Notes: generated by a model not told the origin, from the letters alone. DNA of 64,000 nt from Ketobacter sp. (GCF_003671495.1 NZ_RCHN01000007.1:62001-126000); one strand, 5' to 3'; positions 45,198 to 54,065 are shown, counted from the stretch's first letter. Made by a program: numbers and translations.

Positions 45198-45721
45198 TGA
45201 TGGCTGGTTTGAAGACACCCAGAGTGGCCGTTGCGGCGGTTGATGATGGGGCACTCCGAACGGTGGGGTACTTGGCTAAGGTGTCCGGGTTTGAAGGGGA
45301 TGCGGTTATTGTAAGGCCCAAGGTTACCAAGAATGATGGAGTCAAAACCGTTTGGTGCAAAGTGTCTTGTGATCGTTATCGCGATGCCTATGTGGCCGCC
45401 ACCGGGCAAAAAGAAGGTGAGGGTATTCAGCCTCTGGATGATAACAACAATGTGTTTGCGTATTGTGCAGATGTGGATCACGTTTACCCGCGGAGCTGGG
45501 CCAGGCAGAACGGTTATGATGACTATTGGTTGATGTTGTACCCGGTCATGGGGAACGTCAATCGCAGTGCCGGTGCCAGTATCGAGAAAAACGGGTTCAA
45601 GCACTATTCCTCGCGGCAAGTTCCGGCCCATGGCATTATTTGGGCGGTGGATTATCAAATCATGAAAATGTTGAATCACCCGGTCTATGAAGAGAAAGCA
45701 GCGGTCAAATTGTTTAAGTGA
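45197..45721 (+). CDS. Conserved-looking protein of unknown function with DxDH and NRSAG motifs
   Basis: 174 residues from ATG 45197; the next codon, ATG 45200, is better spaced from the GGGGGG before it. There is no signal peptide or membrane helix. The central part reads C-A-D-V-D-H-V-Y-P-R-S-W-A, followed about 30 residues later by Y-P-V-M-G-N-V-N-R-S-A-G-A. A D-x-D-H box followed by an Asn-rich loop resembles a His-Me finger (HNH) nuclease core, but the metal ligands are incomplete, so this is weak inference. It is coupled to the holin gene by TGATG. If exported by the muramidase-holin pair it could be a cargo; it may equally regulate them. Confidence 0.6.
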   Translation: MMAGLKTPRVAVAAVDDGALRTVGYLAKVSGFEGDAVIVRPKVTKNDGVKTVWCKVSCDRYRDAYVAATGQKEGEGIQPLDDNNNVFAYCADVDHVYPRSWARQNGYDDYWLMLYPVMGNVNRSAGASIEKNGFKHYSSRQVPAHGIIWAVDYQIMKMLNHPVYEEKAAVKLFK

Positions 45722-45907
45722 CGCCGGAGAGTGGGCTTGCTGTTTTTGCCCGCTGCCGGTTGCGCGAAGCCTTCCACTCAAGTAACAATGATGCGGCTAG
45801 TGGCATCGCCTTCTGTTTGTTCAATATTTTGAAGCTGCCTGCGTTCAGCGCGATATAAAAAAACAACAAAATAAAACAGCAAAATATAAAAACAAAAGGA
45901 CCCTGTT

Positions 45908-47371
45908 ATGCGATTGCCCAATGCGCTGACCCCTCTGTGCGGCTGGCTTGTCCGGCTGTTGTGCGTTATCCCGTGCGTTATCCTGTGCTTGTTGCCCGCT
46001 CCGCTGCTGGCCGCGGTGCCGGATGCGGTGCTGACGCCAATCCCTCACGACGCCGGAATCAAACAACGCCCTTTCATCACCTCAACCCTGGATCTGGCGG
46101 CCTACGGTTACCTGGAAGAGGAATTCATCATGTCCGGTACCGGGCACTACTATGAAGCGGATGGGCGTTGGCGGAGGGATGGCCAGTGGAATGTGGCCAT
46201 CAAAGCGGAGCGGGATTATGCCACCCGCTTATTGGTGCGACGCCCGGCAGACCCAGAACAATTCAATGGCATCGTGGTGGTGGAGTGGTTCAACAATACC
46301 GCCTTCATGGATGTGGATGTGATCTGGGCCCAATCCCACGATGAGCTGTTGCGGGAAGGCTATGCCTGGGTGGGGGTCAGTGCGCAGTTTTTCGGGGTCA
46401 ACATGTTGAAGTCCTGGGATCGGGAACGTTACGGCACATTGCGGCTGCCCAACGATGGGCTTTCCTACGATATTTTTTCCCAGGCCGGGCGTGCGGTAAA
46501 ACAACAATCGGCGCAGCTGCTGGGCGGCCTGACGGTGAGCGGCGTTATCGGCGCTGGGGAGTCGCAGTCGGCCATTCGTTTAACCACCTATGTGAATGCG
46601 TTCCAAGCGGACGCGGTGGACGTGTATGACGCCATGCTGCTGTATTCCCGTTTTTTCTCAGCGGCGCCGCTGCAGGCGGGTATCACCCTGGCCGCGCCGT
46701 CGCGGGCTTTTATCCGTGACGACAATCAGCTGAAAATTCTGCAATTTGAAACGGAGCAGGATGTGTTTATGTTCCTGTTCCGCCTGGTGCGTCAGGACGA
46801 CACGGACTTTTTGCGCAGTTGGGAATTGCCCGGCGCTTCTCACTACGATGAGTACGGTGTCAGTACCTTGTTGCCGCAATACCAGCGGGATTTTCCTGCC
46901 CTGTCGAATATTGCCCTGGATTGCCGCAATGACCTGAACCAGGTGCCCCAGCATTATGTGGTGAACGCGGCACTGTCCCATTTGCGGCGCTGGGTGTTGA
47001 CCGGGGAGGCGCCACCGCAGTCACCCCGTATCGAATACCAGCGCTGGCAGGTGGTGCGTGATGATCATGGCAACGCCACCGGTGGTATTCGCTTGCCGGA
47101 GCTGGAGGTGCCCACTGCCACCCACAACTACGCCAATTACGGTGCGCTGGGCAGCGCCGGCAATGTTCTGGTGAATTCCTTTGCTTGCCCGTTTCTGGGG
47201 AACACGGTGCCCTTTACGCAGGAGAAATTAAAGACGCTCTATCCCAGTCGGCAGGATTACGTGACGCAATACGTTGCCGCGGCGGACGCAGCACGGGCAG
47301 CCGGGTTTCTGTTGGCGGCGGATTACGAAGAGGCGGTGGCGAAAGCCCGGGCGTTTGATTTGCCCTGGTGA
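45908..47371 (+). CDS. Secreted alpha/beta hydrolase domain protein (Abhydrolase_10 type)
   Basis: 487 residues. A signal peptide ends near P-L-L-A-A-V. The sequence matches the long alpha/beta hydrolase domain family found in many hydrocarbon- and steroid-degrading bacteria: F-N-G-I-V-V-V-E-W-F-N-N near residue 115, and the nucleophile elbow G-A-G-E-S-Q-S-A near 220. The acid and base are probably in the second half, with H-Y-D-E-Y-G and C-P-F-L-G-N. The substrate is unknown, probably an ester. AAGGA precedes the ATG, after an A-rich leader of about 45 bases (45855-45900). It faces the MpaB-type gene. Confidence 0.8.
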   Translation: MRLPNALTPLCGWLVRLLCVIPCVILCLLPAPLLAAVPDAVLTPIPHDAGIKQRPFITSTLDLAAYGYLEEEFIMSGTGHYYEADGRWRRDGQWNVAIKAERDYATRLLVRRPADPEQFNGIVVVEWFNNTAFMDVDVIWAQSHDELLREGYAWVGVSAQFFGVNMLKSWDRERYGTLRLPNDGLSYDIFSQAGRAVKQQSAQLLGGLTVSGVIGAGESQSAIRLTTYVNAFQADAVDVYDAMLLYSRFFSAAPLQAGITLAAPSRAFIRDDNQLKILQFETEQDVFMFLFRLVRQDDTDFLRSWELPGASHYDEYGVSTLLPQYQRDFPALSNIALDCRNDLNQVPQHYVVNAALSHLRRWVLTGEAPPQSPRIEYQRWQVVRDDHGNATGGIRLPELEVPTATHNYANYGALGSAGNVLVNSFACPFLGNTVPFTQEKLKTLYPSRQDYVTQYVAAADAARAAGFLLAADYEEAVAKARAFDLPW

Positions 47372-47436
47372 GTTCAGATGGGATGGTGCAGGACCCGTCC
47401 CTGGGTCACAGATTGCAACTGGCGATGGGCAGGTGC

Positions 47437-48348
47437 TCAGCGCAGGGGCAGGCCCTTGTTCAGGCGGCGGCGGAAATCCCACATCAAAGCCAGTCCCGGC
47501 AGCTGACGCAGGCGTCGGGGCATGGCGTTGTTGACGGTGGCCAGTACCTTGATGACGCGCTGGAAGCGGCGCTGCTCTTTTGGCCCCCAGGGCAGGTCCA
47601 TTTGCGCCCGGATTTTCGGATGCAGGAAGCCGGTGGTCATCAGTTTGGCGAAACCGCCCAGGGTTTTGTGGGTGATGGGGCTCAGGAAGCTCAGGTCCAC
47701 CAGCTGCATCAGCCAGTTTTTAACGTCGTCCGGGATCACCAGGGTGTCCAGGGTTTCGTTCCAGTAGACCCAGAAGGCATCAATGTCTTCGGGCCACATG
47801 TCGGGGCGCACCTGCAGGGTGGTGCCCAGCGGTTTGGCGAATTCATAGAAGCGGGCCTGGTCGGCTTTTGACATGGGGCCACGCAGTTTTTCATAAACAT
47901 CAATGTGACCCCAGAACAGGCAGGCGGCAACCCATAATTGCAGGTTGGGGTCCAGTCCCCGGTATTTGATGGGGGAGGATTCCGTGGAGGTCACCTGGGC
48001 GTGGGCTTCGTTAATGGCACGACGATAGGCCAGTTTTTCTTCGGAGGTGCCATAAAAGGCGACCGACAGGTAGCTCAGGGTGGTGCGGGCGCGCTTGATG
48101 GGGTGCAGCAGGATGGAGCCGGATTCCACCCGGCTTTCCATAACGCCGTGGCCAACACCGGGGTAAGCCAGTTGCATAATAGTGTTGGCGGGGCCGCTGA
48201 GCAGGCCGATGCTGTCGATGCAGCCGGGGATCGCGCGGTCCAGTTCTGCGGCGGAGTGCTCTTCCCACTGGCTCTGAATAGGCTGTTTCTTGCTGCCGGA
48301 TTCCGGCGTCTCGAGGGCGTTTTCCAGTTTTCGTGCGGCAGAATTCAT
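47437..48348 (-). CDS. MpaB/latex-clearing-type oxygenase (DUF2236)
   Basis: 303 residues from ATG 48348; a GTG at 48360 would add four. The DUF2236 core is visible: L-S-G-P-A-N-T-I-M-Q-L-A-Y-P-G-V-G-H-G, then V-A-A-C-L-F-W-G near 145, and R-R-L-R-Q-L-P near the C-terminus. Proteins of this family bind b-type haem through a conserved His and include the oxygenases MpaB and Lcp. The substrate is unknown here. It is divergent from a TetR regulator, with a palindrome in the 79-base gap, so it is probably that regulator's target. Confidence 0.82.
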   Translation of the reverse strand: MNSAARKLENALETPESGSKKQPIQSQWEEHSAAELDRAIPGCIDSIGLLSGPANTIMQLAYPGVGHGVMESRVESGSILLHPIKRARTTLSYLSVAFYGTSEEKLAYRRAINEAHAQVTSTESSPIKYRGLDPNLQLWVAACLFWGHIDVYEKLRGPMSKADQARFYEFAKPLGTTLQVRPDMWPEDIDAFWVYWNETLDTLVIPDDVKNWLMQLVDLSFLSPITHKTLGGFAKLMTTGFLHPKIRAQMDLPWGPKEQRRFQRVIKVLATVNNAMPRRLRQLPGLALMWDFRRRLNKGLPLR

Positions 48349-48369
48349 AATCTTGCTCACTGTTATGAC

Positions 48370-48389
48370 GGTTTAGGGTATCCTAAACC
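48370..48389. promoter_or_regulatory. Palindromic operator between the MpaB-type and tetR genes
   Basis: GGTTTAGG (48370-48377) and CCTAAACC (48382-48389) are perfect 8-bp inverses with centre GTAT. The site lies 22 bases from the start of the oxygenase and 38 bases from the start of the TetR gene. Size and symmetry are as expected for a TetR dimer site, so autoregulation together with control of the oxygenase is likely. Confidence 0.75.
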
Positions 48390-48427
48390 AAGCATATATT
48401 CAGAAAAACTCGGATATTGAAGGGTGG

Positions 48428-49123
48428 GTGAGAGCACACTTGAGCAAGAAGCAAACACTTGATTTACAATATAAAAAAGAGCCAAAACAGGCCCGTGCCA
48501 AGGCCACTTGTCACGCCATAATCCAAGCAAGTGCTCAGGTTTTGGAGGAGGAGGGCTACGCCGGTTTGACCACCAACGGCATTGCGGAGCGGGCCGGGGT
48601 CAGCATCGGCTCGGTGTATGAGTACTTTCCCGGCAAGGAGGCCATTGTGGCGGCGGTGGCCACCCGGCTGGTGGAAAGCATGCTGGCGAAGATGCAGGCG
48701 GCCCTGCAGCACGCCGAGACCCTGGCGCTGGAAGAGGCCATGCGTACCTGGATCTACAGCCTGTACGGCATCTCGCGGGAGGAGCACCGGCTGTTGAAGG
48801 TGTTGTTGTTCCAGGTGCCGTTTATCTATCAGGTGCCGGCGGTGGCGGGCATGCGCACGGAGTTGTTCCGGCTGGCGCTGGTGGGGGCCAGCAAGACCCG
48901 GGAGCAATACCTGATCCAGCTGTCGCGGGAATCCCTCTATCTGATCACCACCATGACCGGTGCCACCCTGTTGCAGATGGCGTTGATGCCGCCCCCCGGC
49001 CTGAATCTGAATGCAGTGCTGGACGAGTTGACGCAGAAGATGTTGCAGTGGTTGTATCAGGTACGGGATGAAAACAGCGCCCAGGCCAGTCCGTCCCTGG
49101 GCCAGGATTCCACGGTTTCTTGA
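48428..49123 (+). CDS. TetR family transcriptional regulator
   Basis: 231 residues from GTG 48428. The helix-turn-helix is at about residues 23-70: A-I-I-Q-A-S-A-Q-V-L-E-E-E-G-Y-A-G-L-T-T, then I-A-E-R-A-G-V-S-I-G-S-V-Y-E-Y-F, all standard. The C-terminal ligand domain is helical and divergent, so no ligand can be named. The operator at 48370-48389 lies between it and the oxygenase gene. The metal exporter gene that follows starts 16 bases after the stop and could be on the same transcript. Confidence 0.9.
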   Translation: MRAHLSKKQTLDLQYKKEPKQARAKATCHAIIQASAQVLEEEGYAGLTTNGIAERAGVSIGSVYEYFPGKEAIVAAVATRLVESMLAKMQAALQHAETLALEEAMRTWIYSLYGISREEHRLLKVLLFQVPFIYQVPAVAGMRTELFRLALVGASKTREQYLIQLSRESLYLITTMTGATLLQMALMPPPGLNLNAVLDELTQKMLQWLYQVRDENSAQASPSLGQDSTVS

Positions 49124-49139
49124 TCGAAAAGGGTTCGAA

Positions 49140-50069
49140 ATGCATTCACATGGGCACCATCACCATCATGGCCATAACCACGGCCATCATCATACCGGCC
49201 AGGACAGCAGTGACCGGCGTATTGGCATCGCCTTTTTCCTTAACCTGATCTTTGCAGTGATAGAGTTTGTGGGGGGCTGGCTCACCAACAGCACCGCCAT
49301 TATGGCGGATGCGGTGCACGATCTGGGGGACAGCCTGTCCATCGGCAGTGCCTGGTTGCTCAACCGCATGGGCAAGCGTTCGGCGGATGATGAATTCACC
49401 TATGGCTACCAGCGCTTGTCCCTGTTTGGCGCGTTGCTCAATGGGGTGGTGCTGGTGGCCGGGTCCATCTGGGTCTTGAGCGAGGCATTGCCCCGCCTGA
49501 TGGACCCGGTGATGCCAGTGACCGAAGGCATGCTGGCCCTGGCGGTGCTGGGGGTGGCGGTGAACGGGTACGCCGCGTATCGGCTCAGTGCCGGCACCAC
49601 CCTCAACGAGCGGGTGCTGAACTGGCACCTGATGGAGGATGTGTTCGGCTGGGTGGCGGTGCTGGTGGTGGCGCTGGTGATGCAGTTTGTGGACTGGCCG
49701 ATCCTCGATCCGTTGCTGTCCATCGTCTTCACCCTGTTTATTCTGCTGAACGTGGCGCGTTTGCTGTGGAGCACCGGCAAACTGTTTTTCCAGGCGGTGC
49801 CGGATGCGGCGCTGTTGACCCGGGTGCGGGAGACCTTGGTGGCCACTGCCGGGGTGGACAGCGCCCATCACCTGCATCTGTGGTCCCTGGACGGTGAGCA
49901 CCACGTCCTCACCGCGCACCTGGTGCTGGCGGACAGCGTCAGTGTCGCCGCGCAGTTGCAATTGAAGGCGCTGCTTGCGGAGCGGCTGGCACAGTTCAAT
50001 CTGGCCTACACCACGCTGGAGTTTGAGTTTGCCGACGAAGCCTGTCGCGACCAGGCTGGTAAAACCTGA
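49140..50069 (+). CDS. Cation diffusion facilitator metal exporter (CzcD/ZitB-like)
   Basis: 309 residues from ATG 49140; a longer frame from 49068 overlaps the tetR end and lacks similarity. The N-terminus is M-H-S-H-G-H-H-H-H-H-G-H-N, a metal-binding tail. Six membrane helices follow, with the zinc sites A-D-A-V-H-D-L-G-D-S in helix 2 and W-H-L-M-E-D-V-F-G-W in helix 5. The C-terminal cytoplasmic domain holds A-H-H-L-H-L-W-S-L-D-G. It should export Zn2+, Co2+ or Cd2+ against protons. It converges with the AraC-type gene, 30 bases apart. Confidence 0.93.
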   Translation: MHSHGHHHHHGHNHGHHHTGQDSSDRRIGIAFFLNLIFAVIEFVGGWLTNSTAIMADAVHDLGDSLSIGSAWLLNRMGKRSADDEFTYGYQRLSLFGALLNGVVLVAGSIWVLSEALPRLMDPVMPVTEGMLALAVLGVAVNGYAAYRLSAGTTLNERVLNWHLMEDVFGWVAVLVVALVMQFVDWPILDPLLSIVFTLFILLNVARLLWSTGKLFFQAVPDAALLTRVRETLVATAGVDSAHHLHLWSLDGEHHVLTAHLVLADSVSVAAQLQLKALLAERLAQFNLAYTTLEFEFADEACRDQAGKT

Positions 50070-50099
50070 CCAGACGGAGCCGGTTACCATGAATTGGGC

Positions 50100-51134
50100 T
50101 CAGGAATTATCACGGGTTTGCCGATACTGGCTGGGGGTCTGGCCGGTCCACTGCCGAAAGGCCCGGGTAAAGTTGGCCGGGTCCTGGTAGCCCAGCAGGG
50201 TGGCCACCCGCTGGATCTCCAGATTGCGATCGTCCAGCAGTTGGATGGCGTCCCGGCGCTTGGCCTCTTCCAACAGAGCTTTGAAGTGAGTGCCTTCCTC
50301 CTCCAGTTTGCGGCGCAGGGTGCGGGCGGTCATGTTCAGGCGCTGGCTGATGTCCTCCAGGGTGGCGTAGCCTTCCGGACCATAGACCATTTCCTGCCGC
50401 ACTTTTTCCCGCAGCACATAACCGCTGTCGTTGAGGAGGGCTTCTTCCCGCTGGCATTGCTGGATGGCGAACTGTAAACCGGTGGGGTTGTGCATGGGCA
50501 AGCGCTTCTGCATGAGCTCGGTACGAAAACGGAACTGATTGGCGGGCATATCAAAGTGTACGTTGCCCAGCAGCGCGCGGATTTTGTCGGCATAGGCGGG
50601 TGGCGGGCGCTGGAACCAGATTTCCATGTCCTCCTCCCGGGCAGCCACCAGCAGTTGAAAGCCGCGGTGAAAGCTGGCCATGGTGGATTCATAGCTGAGA
50701 TGGTCCAGCGGCGCTGGCAGTGGGAATACATGGTTCAGATCCAGCACACATTGGGGCGCTTCGGTGCTGAGGGACACGTTGACCGCACGCCCCAGCAGAT
50801 TCCAATAGCGGATTAACAGGCTGGCCGCCTGTTCCAGGGTTTCGCTGCAGAGTAAGGCATAACCCAGGTTGCCATAGGCGGTGGGGGGCAGGCGCAGGCC
50901 GATGTCCACCCCCAGGCTGTCGTCTCCCAGGGCCTGGATGATGGCGTTCACCAGATCCCGCAACTGCAGAAACGACAACTCCGGGTGGGGCTGCTGGGGC
51001 AGGGTGGCGGGTAATCCGGCCCGGGACAGCACCATGGCAACCTCCAGGCCCTGGGCCTGGGCGTATTCCAGATACACCCGGGGAAACAGGGCGGGAACCG
51101 GCTGTTGTTCCCAGTTGTGCTTGCGTTTGGTCAT
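50100..51134 (-). CDS. AraC family transcriptional regulator (OruR/ArgR-like sensor domain)
   Basis: 344 residues. The N-terminal ~190 residues form the arabinose-binding-like domain of the OruR type (G-Y-A-L-L-C-S-E-T-L-E-Q-A near residue 90). The C-terminal 100 residues hold the two helix-turn-helix units: L-E-D-I-S-Q-R-L-N-M-T-A-R-T-L-R-R-K-L and V-A-T-L-L-G-Y-Q-D-P-A-N-F-T-R-A-F, then W-T-G-Q-T-P. The SDR gene upstream on the same strand is 140 bases away and is a plausible target. The effector is unknown. Confidence 0.92.
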   Translation of the reverse strand: MTKRKHNWEQQPVPALFPRVYLEYAQAQGLEVAMVLSRAGLPATLPQQPHPELSFLQLRDLVNAIIQALGDDSLGVDIGLRLPPTAYGNLGYALLCSETLEQAASLLIRYWNLLGRAVNVSLSTEAPQCVLDLNHVFPLPAPLDHLSYESTMASFHRGFQLLVAAREEDMEIWFQRPPPAYADKIRALLGNVHFDMPANQFRFRTELMQKRLPMHNPTGLQFAIQQCQREEALLNDSGYVLREKVRQEMVYGPEGYATLEDISQRLNMTARTLRRKLEEEGTHFKALLEEAKRRDAIQLLDDRNLEIQRVATLLGYQDPANFTRAFRQWTGQTPSQYRQTRDNS

Positions 51135-51274
51135 GTTCTTATTGTCGTTATTCAGTGTCTGGATGCAGTTTGATCACTGTAACAGCAGCGCAGGCGCAGT
51201 CCTATGGCCTCTGATGACAAGCAAGGCCAGGTTCCGGCGCCTACCCACAACGAACGAGCAACAAGGCCGTGGGT

Positions 51275-52090
51275 TCATTCCCGCAGCATGATGCGGCCCA
51301 CCAGGTTGGAGAAACCCTGGGGAAAGGTGCGGGTCAGCAAGTCCAGCACATAGGCGTCCTTACCCACCAGCAGACGCTCTTTGTTTTTGAGGATGCCGTT
51401 GATGATGATGCGGGCGGCCTGGTCGGCGGTGGTGCCGGCGATTTTCTCAAAGCGGGCGGCAGCCTGTTCCTTGCTGAGCTTGGGGGAGAGGGGTTTGACG
51501 ATGCGGCTGTTGCGAACGATGTTGGTTTTGATGCCGCCGGGGTGCACGGAGGTGATGTGGATGTTGCTGTCGCGCAGTTCCTGGATCAGGGTTTGGTTCA
51601 AGGCTTTCACCGCGTGCTTGGCGCAGTTGTAAGGGCCGTTGCTGGGAAACGGAAAAAATCCGTTCACACTGGATATGTTGACGATGTGACCTTCCGGCCG
51701 CTGGCGCAGGTAAGGCAGGAACGCTTTGGTGCCATACAGCACGCCATAAAACACAATATCGAAAACCCAGTTGAAGTCGTCGTAGTTGAGATCCTCAATC
51801 AACCCCTGTGAAGCCACCCCTGCGTTGTTGATGATCACATCCACACCGCCATGGGTTTGCACCACGGCTTCTGCCCACTGATACACCTGCTCTTTGTTCG
51901 CCACATCCACGGCATGGGTGGAGACCCGGGTGCCGGCGGGCAGGCTGTCGACGGTTTCCTGCAAGCCCGCTGCATTCACATCCGCCAGGGCGAGAATGGC
52001 CCCTTTCGCCGCCAGTTCCTGGGCCAGGGCGCGACCGATGCCGGAGGCGGCACCGGTGAGGGCCACCACTTTTTGGTTCAGTGATTTCAT
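51275..52090 (-). CDS. Short-chain dehydrogenase/reductase
   Basis: 271 residues, one classical SDR domain. The cofactor motif is T-G-A-A-S-G-I-G, then N-N-A-G-V. The active site is Ser in N-I-S-S-V-N-G and Y-N-C-A-K, and P-G-G-I-K-T-N follows. The Asp after the second strand (L-A-D-V-N) points to NAD(H). The C-terminal part with R-T-F-P-Q-G-F is like SDRs that often sit beside hydrolases and monooxygenases in alkane or steroid gene sets. The substrate is not known. Confidence 0.92.
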   Translation of the reverse strand: MKSLNQKVVALTGAASGIGRALAQELAAKGAILALADVNAAGLQETVDSLPAGTRVSTHAVDVANKEQVYQWAEAVVQTHGGVDVIINNAGVASQGLIEDLNYDDFNWVFDIVFYGVLYGTKAFLPYLRQRPEGHIVNISSVNGFFPFPSNGPYNCAKHAVKALNQTLIQELRDSNIHITSVHPGGIKTNIVRNSRIVKPLSPKLSKEQAAARFEKIAGTTADQAARIIINGILKNKERLLVGKDAYVLDLLTRTFPQGFSNLVGRIMLRE

Positions 52091-52176
52091 GCTCTTTTCC
52101 TGTCTGTTTTGTTATGCCGTCGTACTTTAAAGACAGATGGCGCGCCAGAACAGGGGGTGAGCGGACATTTGGCTTG

Positions 52177-54051
52177 TCATTTGGGGACGGCCTGTTGCAG
52201 GTAGGCCCGCCAACCCTGTAATGCGGTGATGTCCTCTGCGCCTGCCAGGCCATAGGGTTCACAGATGAAACCGCTTTCCCAGCGCCCGTCCTGCAATTGC
52301 ACTTTGCCGATGCCCAGGGGGGCGGGGATTTCGGCCACAAAGCTGCCGAAGTGTTGCATGGGGACCTGCCACACCTCCACCGGGATGGCGACACCGCCGC
52401 TGTCCACCCGCACCATGCCGGGACGATAGGGCGGTCCACCGGCCAGGGCATAGAGTTTATAGCAGGGGGCCGAGTGGGTGGCTTCCAGCAGGGTTGCACC
52501 CCGCTCGGTGAGCTGCCAGTTCAAGGGCAGGCCATCCAGGTGGGCACCGCACACCACTACGTTGATGGTGGCGGGCGCCGGTTTGAGGGAGCGGGCCGGG
52601 CGCAAGGGGATGGCTGTGGCCCCCAAAGGGAGTGCCGTGGACTGCTGCAGTGCTGCCGCCAGGGACAACAGGCGCTTGTCCTGCAGGGCCGAGTGAAAGA
52701 GGGTGATGCCGAAGCCGACGCCGTTGCCATAAAAGCCCGAGGGTACTGCCACCGCGCTGCAATCCAGCAGGTTCATGAAATTGGTGTAATAGCCCAGGTT
52801 GCTGTTCAGCTGAATGGGGTTGTCCAGCACCTCTTGCACGGTATAGATGGTGCCGTTGGTGGGGATCACCACCGCGTCCACTTTGGCCAGTTCCTGGCGG
52901 GCCTGTTGGCCGTACGCCTGCAGTTGGTACTGGGCGCGGAACGCATCCAGTGCGCTGGGTTTGCTGCCGCCGCCGATGATGGTCTGGATGACCGGCAACA
53001 TGGATTCCGGCGAGCGCTCGATCAATGGCTGGGTGGCCAGGTAGCGTTCTGCCACCCAGGGGCCTTCGTAAAGCAGGCGGGCGGCGCTGGCAAAGGGCTC
53101 GAAATCCAGCTCCACCAGAGTGGCGCCGATGGCTTCCAACTGCTTCAGGCCGGCGGCAAACAGCGCCTGTGCTTCTGCGTTGCCGAAAAAATTCAACTGG
53201 GAGGCCGCCGGTACGCCGATGGTTGGGCCAGAGGTTTCGGCGGAGAAATAGCGCTTGCCGTTTTCGTAAGGGTTGGGTCGGGAAAAGGGATCCTCCCCAT
53301 CAAATTGCGCGGCCACATCGAACACCGTATTGGCGTCCTCCACCGTCAGTGCAAACACGGTGATGCAATCCAGGCTGCGACAGGCGGGTACCAGGCCGCG
53401 GGTACTGAACAGGCCTTTGCTGGGCTTCAGCCCCACGATGTTATTGAGTGAGGCGGGTACCCGGCCGGAACCGGCGGTGTCTGTGCCCAGGGAAAAACTC
53501 ACCAGGCCGCGGGCCACGGTGACGCCGGAACCGGAACTGGAACCGCCGGAGAGGTAGTCCGGATTCAAAGCATTGTGGCAGGGCCCCCAGGGCGCGGGGG
53601 AGCGTACACCCACCAGTCCGGTGGCGAACTGGTCCAGGTTGGTTTTGCCCAGGGGAATGGCGCCGGCCTGCAACAGCAATTGCACTACAAAGGCATTTTC
53701 CTGCGGTGTGTAGGTGAAATCCGGGCAGGCGGCGGTGGTGGGGACGCCGGCCAGGTCGATGTTGTCCTTGATGGCAAAGGGAATGCCGTACAACGGCAAG
53801 TCGTCCACGGTTTTGCCTGCCAGATTCACCAGGTAAGATTCCAGTTCTGCTTCACTGAGCAGGTGAATCCACACCGGGTTGGTCTGGTTGTAGGCAGCGT
53901 TGGCGCTGCGCAATTGTTGCAGCAGCTGCGCCGGTGTGAAGTCCCCGTTGCGATAATGTTGCTGCAGTCCGCTGATGGTCAGGTCTATGGTCTTCAAGTC
54001 TATGGTCTTCAGGTCTATGGTCGTCATATCTCTGCTTGTAGGTTCCGGCAT
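52177..54051 (-). CDS. atzF: Allophanate hydrolase AtzF
   Basis: 624 residues. The amidase-signature domain covers about residues 30-460 with the triad K95 (F-A-I-K-D-N), S171 (S-G-G-S-S-S-G-S-G) and nucleophile S195 (T-D-T-A-G-S). The C-terminal ~150 residues form the domain that completes allophanate breakdown. It turns allophanate into ammonia and CO2. It is the last gene of the guanidine operon, 14 bases after the carboxylase. The N-terminus has three tandem T-I-D-L-K/T units coded by 15-bp repeats (53981-54025), which look like a local duplication. The start at 54051 has GGAG eleven bases upstream; ATG 54027 is the alternative. Confidence 0.93.
   Translation of the reverse strand: MPEPTSRDMTTIDLKTIDLKTIDLTISGLQQHYRNGDFTPAQLLQQLRSANAAYNQTNPVWIHLLSEAELESYLVNLAGKTVDDLPLYGIPFAIKDNIDLAGVPTTAACPDFTYTPQENAFVVQLLLQAGAIPLGKTNLDQFATGLVGVRSPAPWGPCHNALNPDYLSGGSSSGSGVTVARGLVSFSLGTDTAGSGRVPASLNNIVGLKPSKGLFSTRGLVPACRSLDCITVFALTVEDANTVFDVAAQFDGEDPFSRPNPYENGKRYFSAETSGPTIGVPAASQLNFFGNAEAQALFAAGLKQLEAIGATLVELDFEPFASAARLLYEGPWVAERYLATQPLIERSPESMLPVIQTIIGGGSKPSALDAFRAQYQLQAYGQQARQELAKVDAVVIPTNGTIYTVQEVLDNPIQLNSNLGYYTNFMNLLDCSAVAVPSGFYGNGVGFGITLFHSALQDKRLLSLAAALQQSTALPLGATAIPLRPARSLKPAPATINVVVCGAHLDGLPLNWQLTERGATLLEATHSAPCYKLYALAGGPPYRPGMVRVDSGGVAIPVEVWQVPMQHFGSFVAEIPAPLGIGKVQLQDGRWESGFICEPYGLAGAEDITALQGWRAYLQQAVPK
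53981..54025. repeat. Three tandem 15-bp repeats in the atzF start
   Basis: Units of 15 bp lie at 53981-53995, 53996-54010 and 54011-54025. They differ at only two positions (G/A at base 2, T/G at base 13). On the minus strand they code for three in-frame T-I-D-L units, so a gain or loss keeps the reading frame. Confidence 0.8.
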
Positions 54052-54065
54052 AACGGCGTTGACTC

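Noticed and set aside
44035-45721. Prophage or gene transfer agent remnant
   Set aside because: Muramidase and holin are present, but no integrase, terminase, portal, capsid, tail or attachment repeat is found within the window, and the flanking genes are chromosomal. It cannot be fully excluded.
52138-52147. 10-bp palindrome TGGCGCGCCA between atzF and the SDR gene
   Set aside because: Short GC-only palindromes are common in such DNA; one copy, no sign of an operator.
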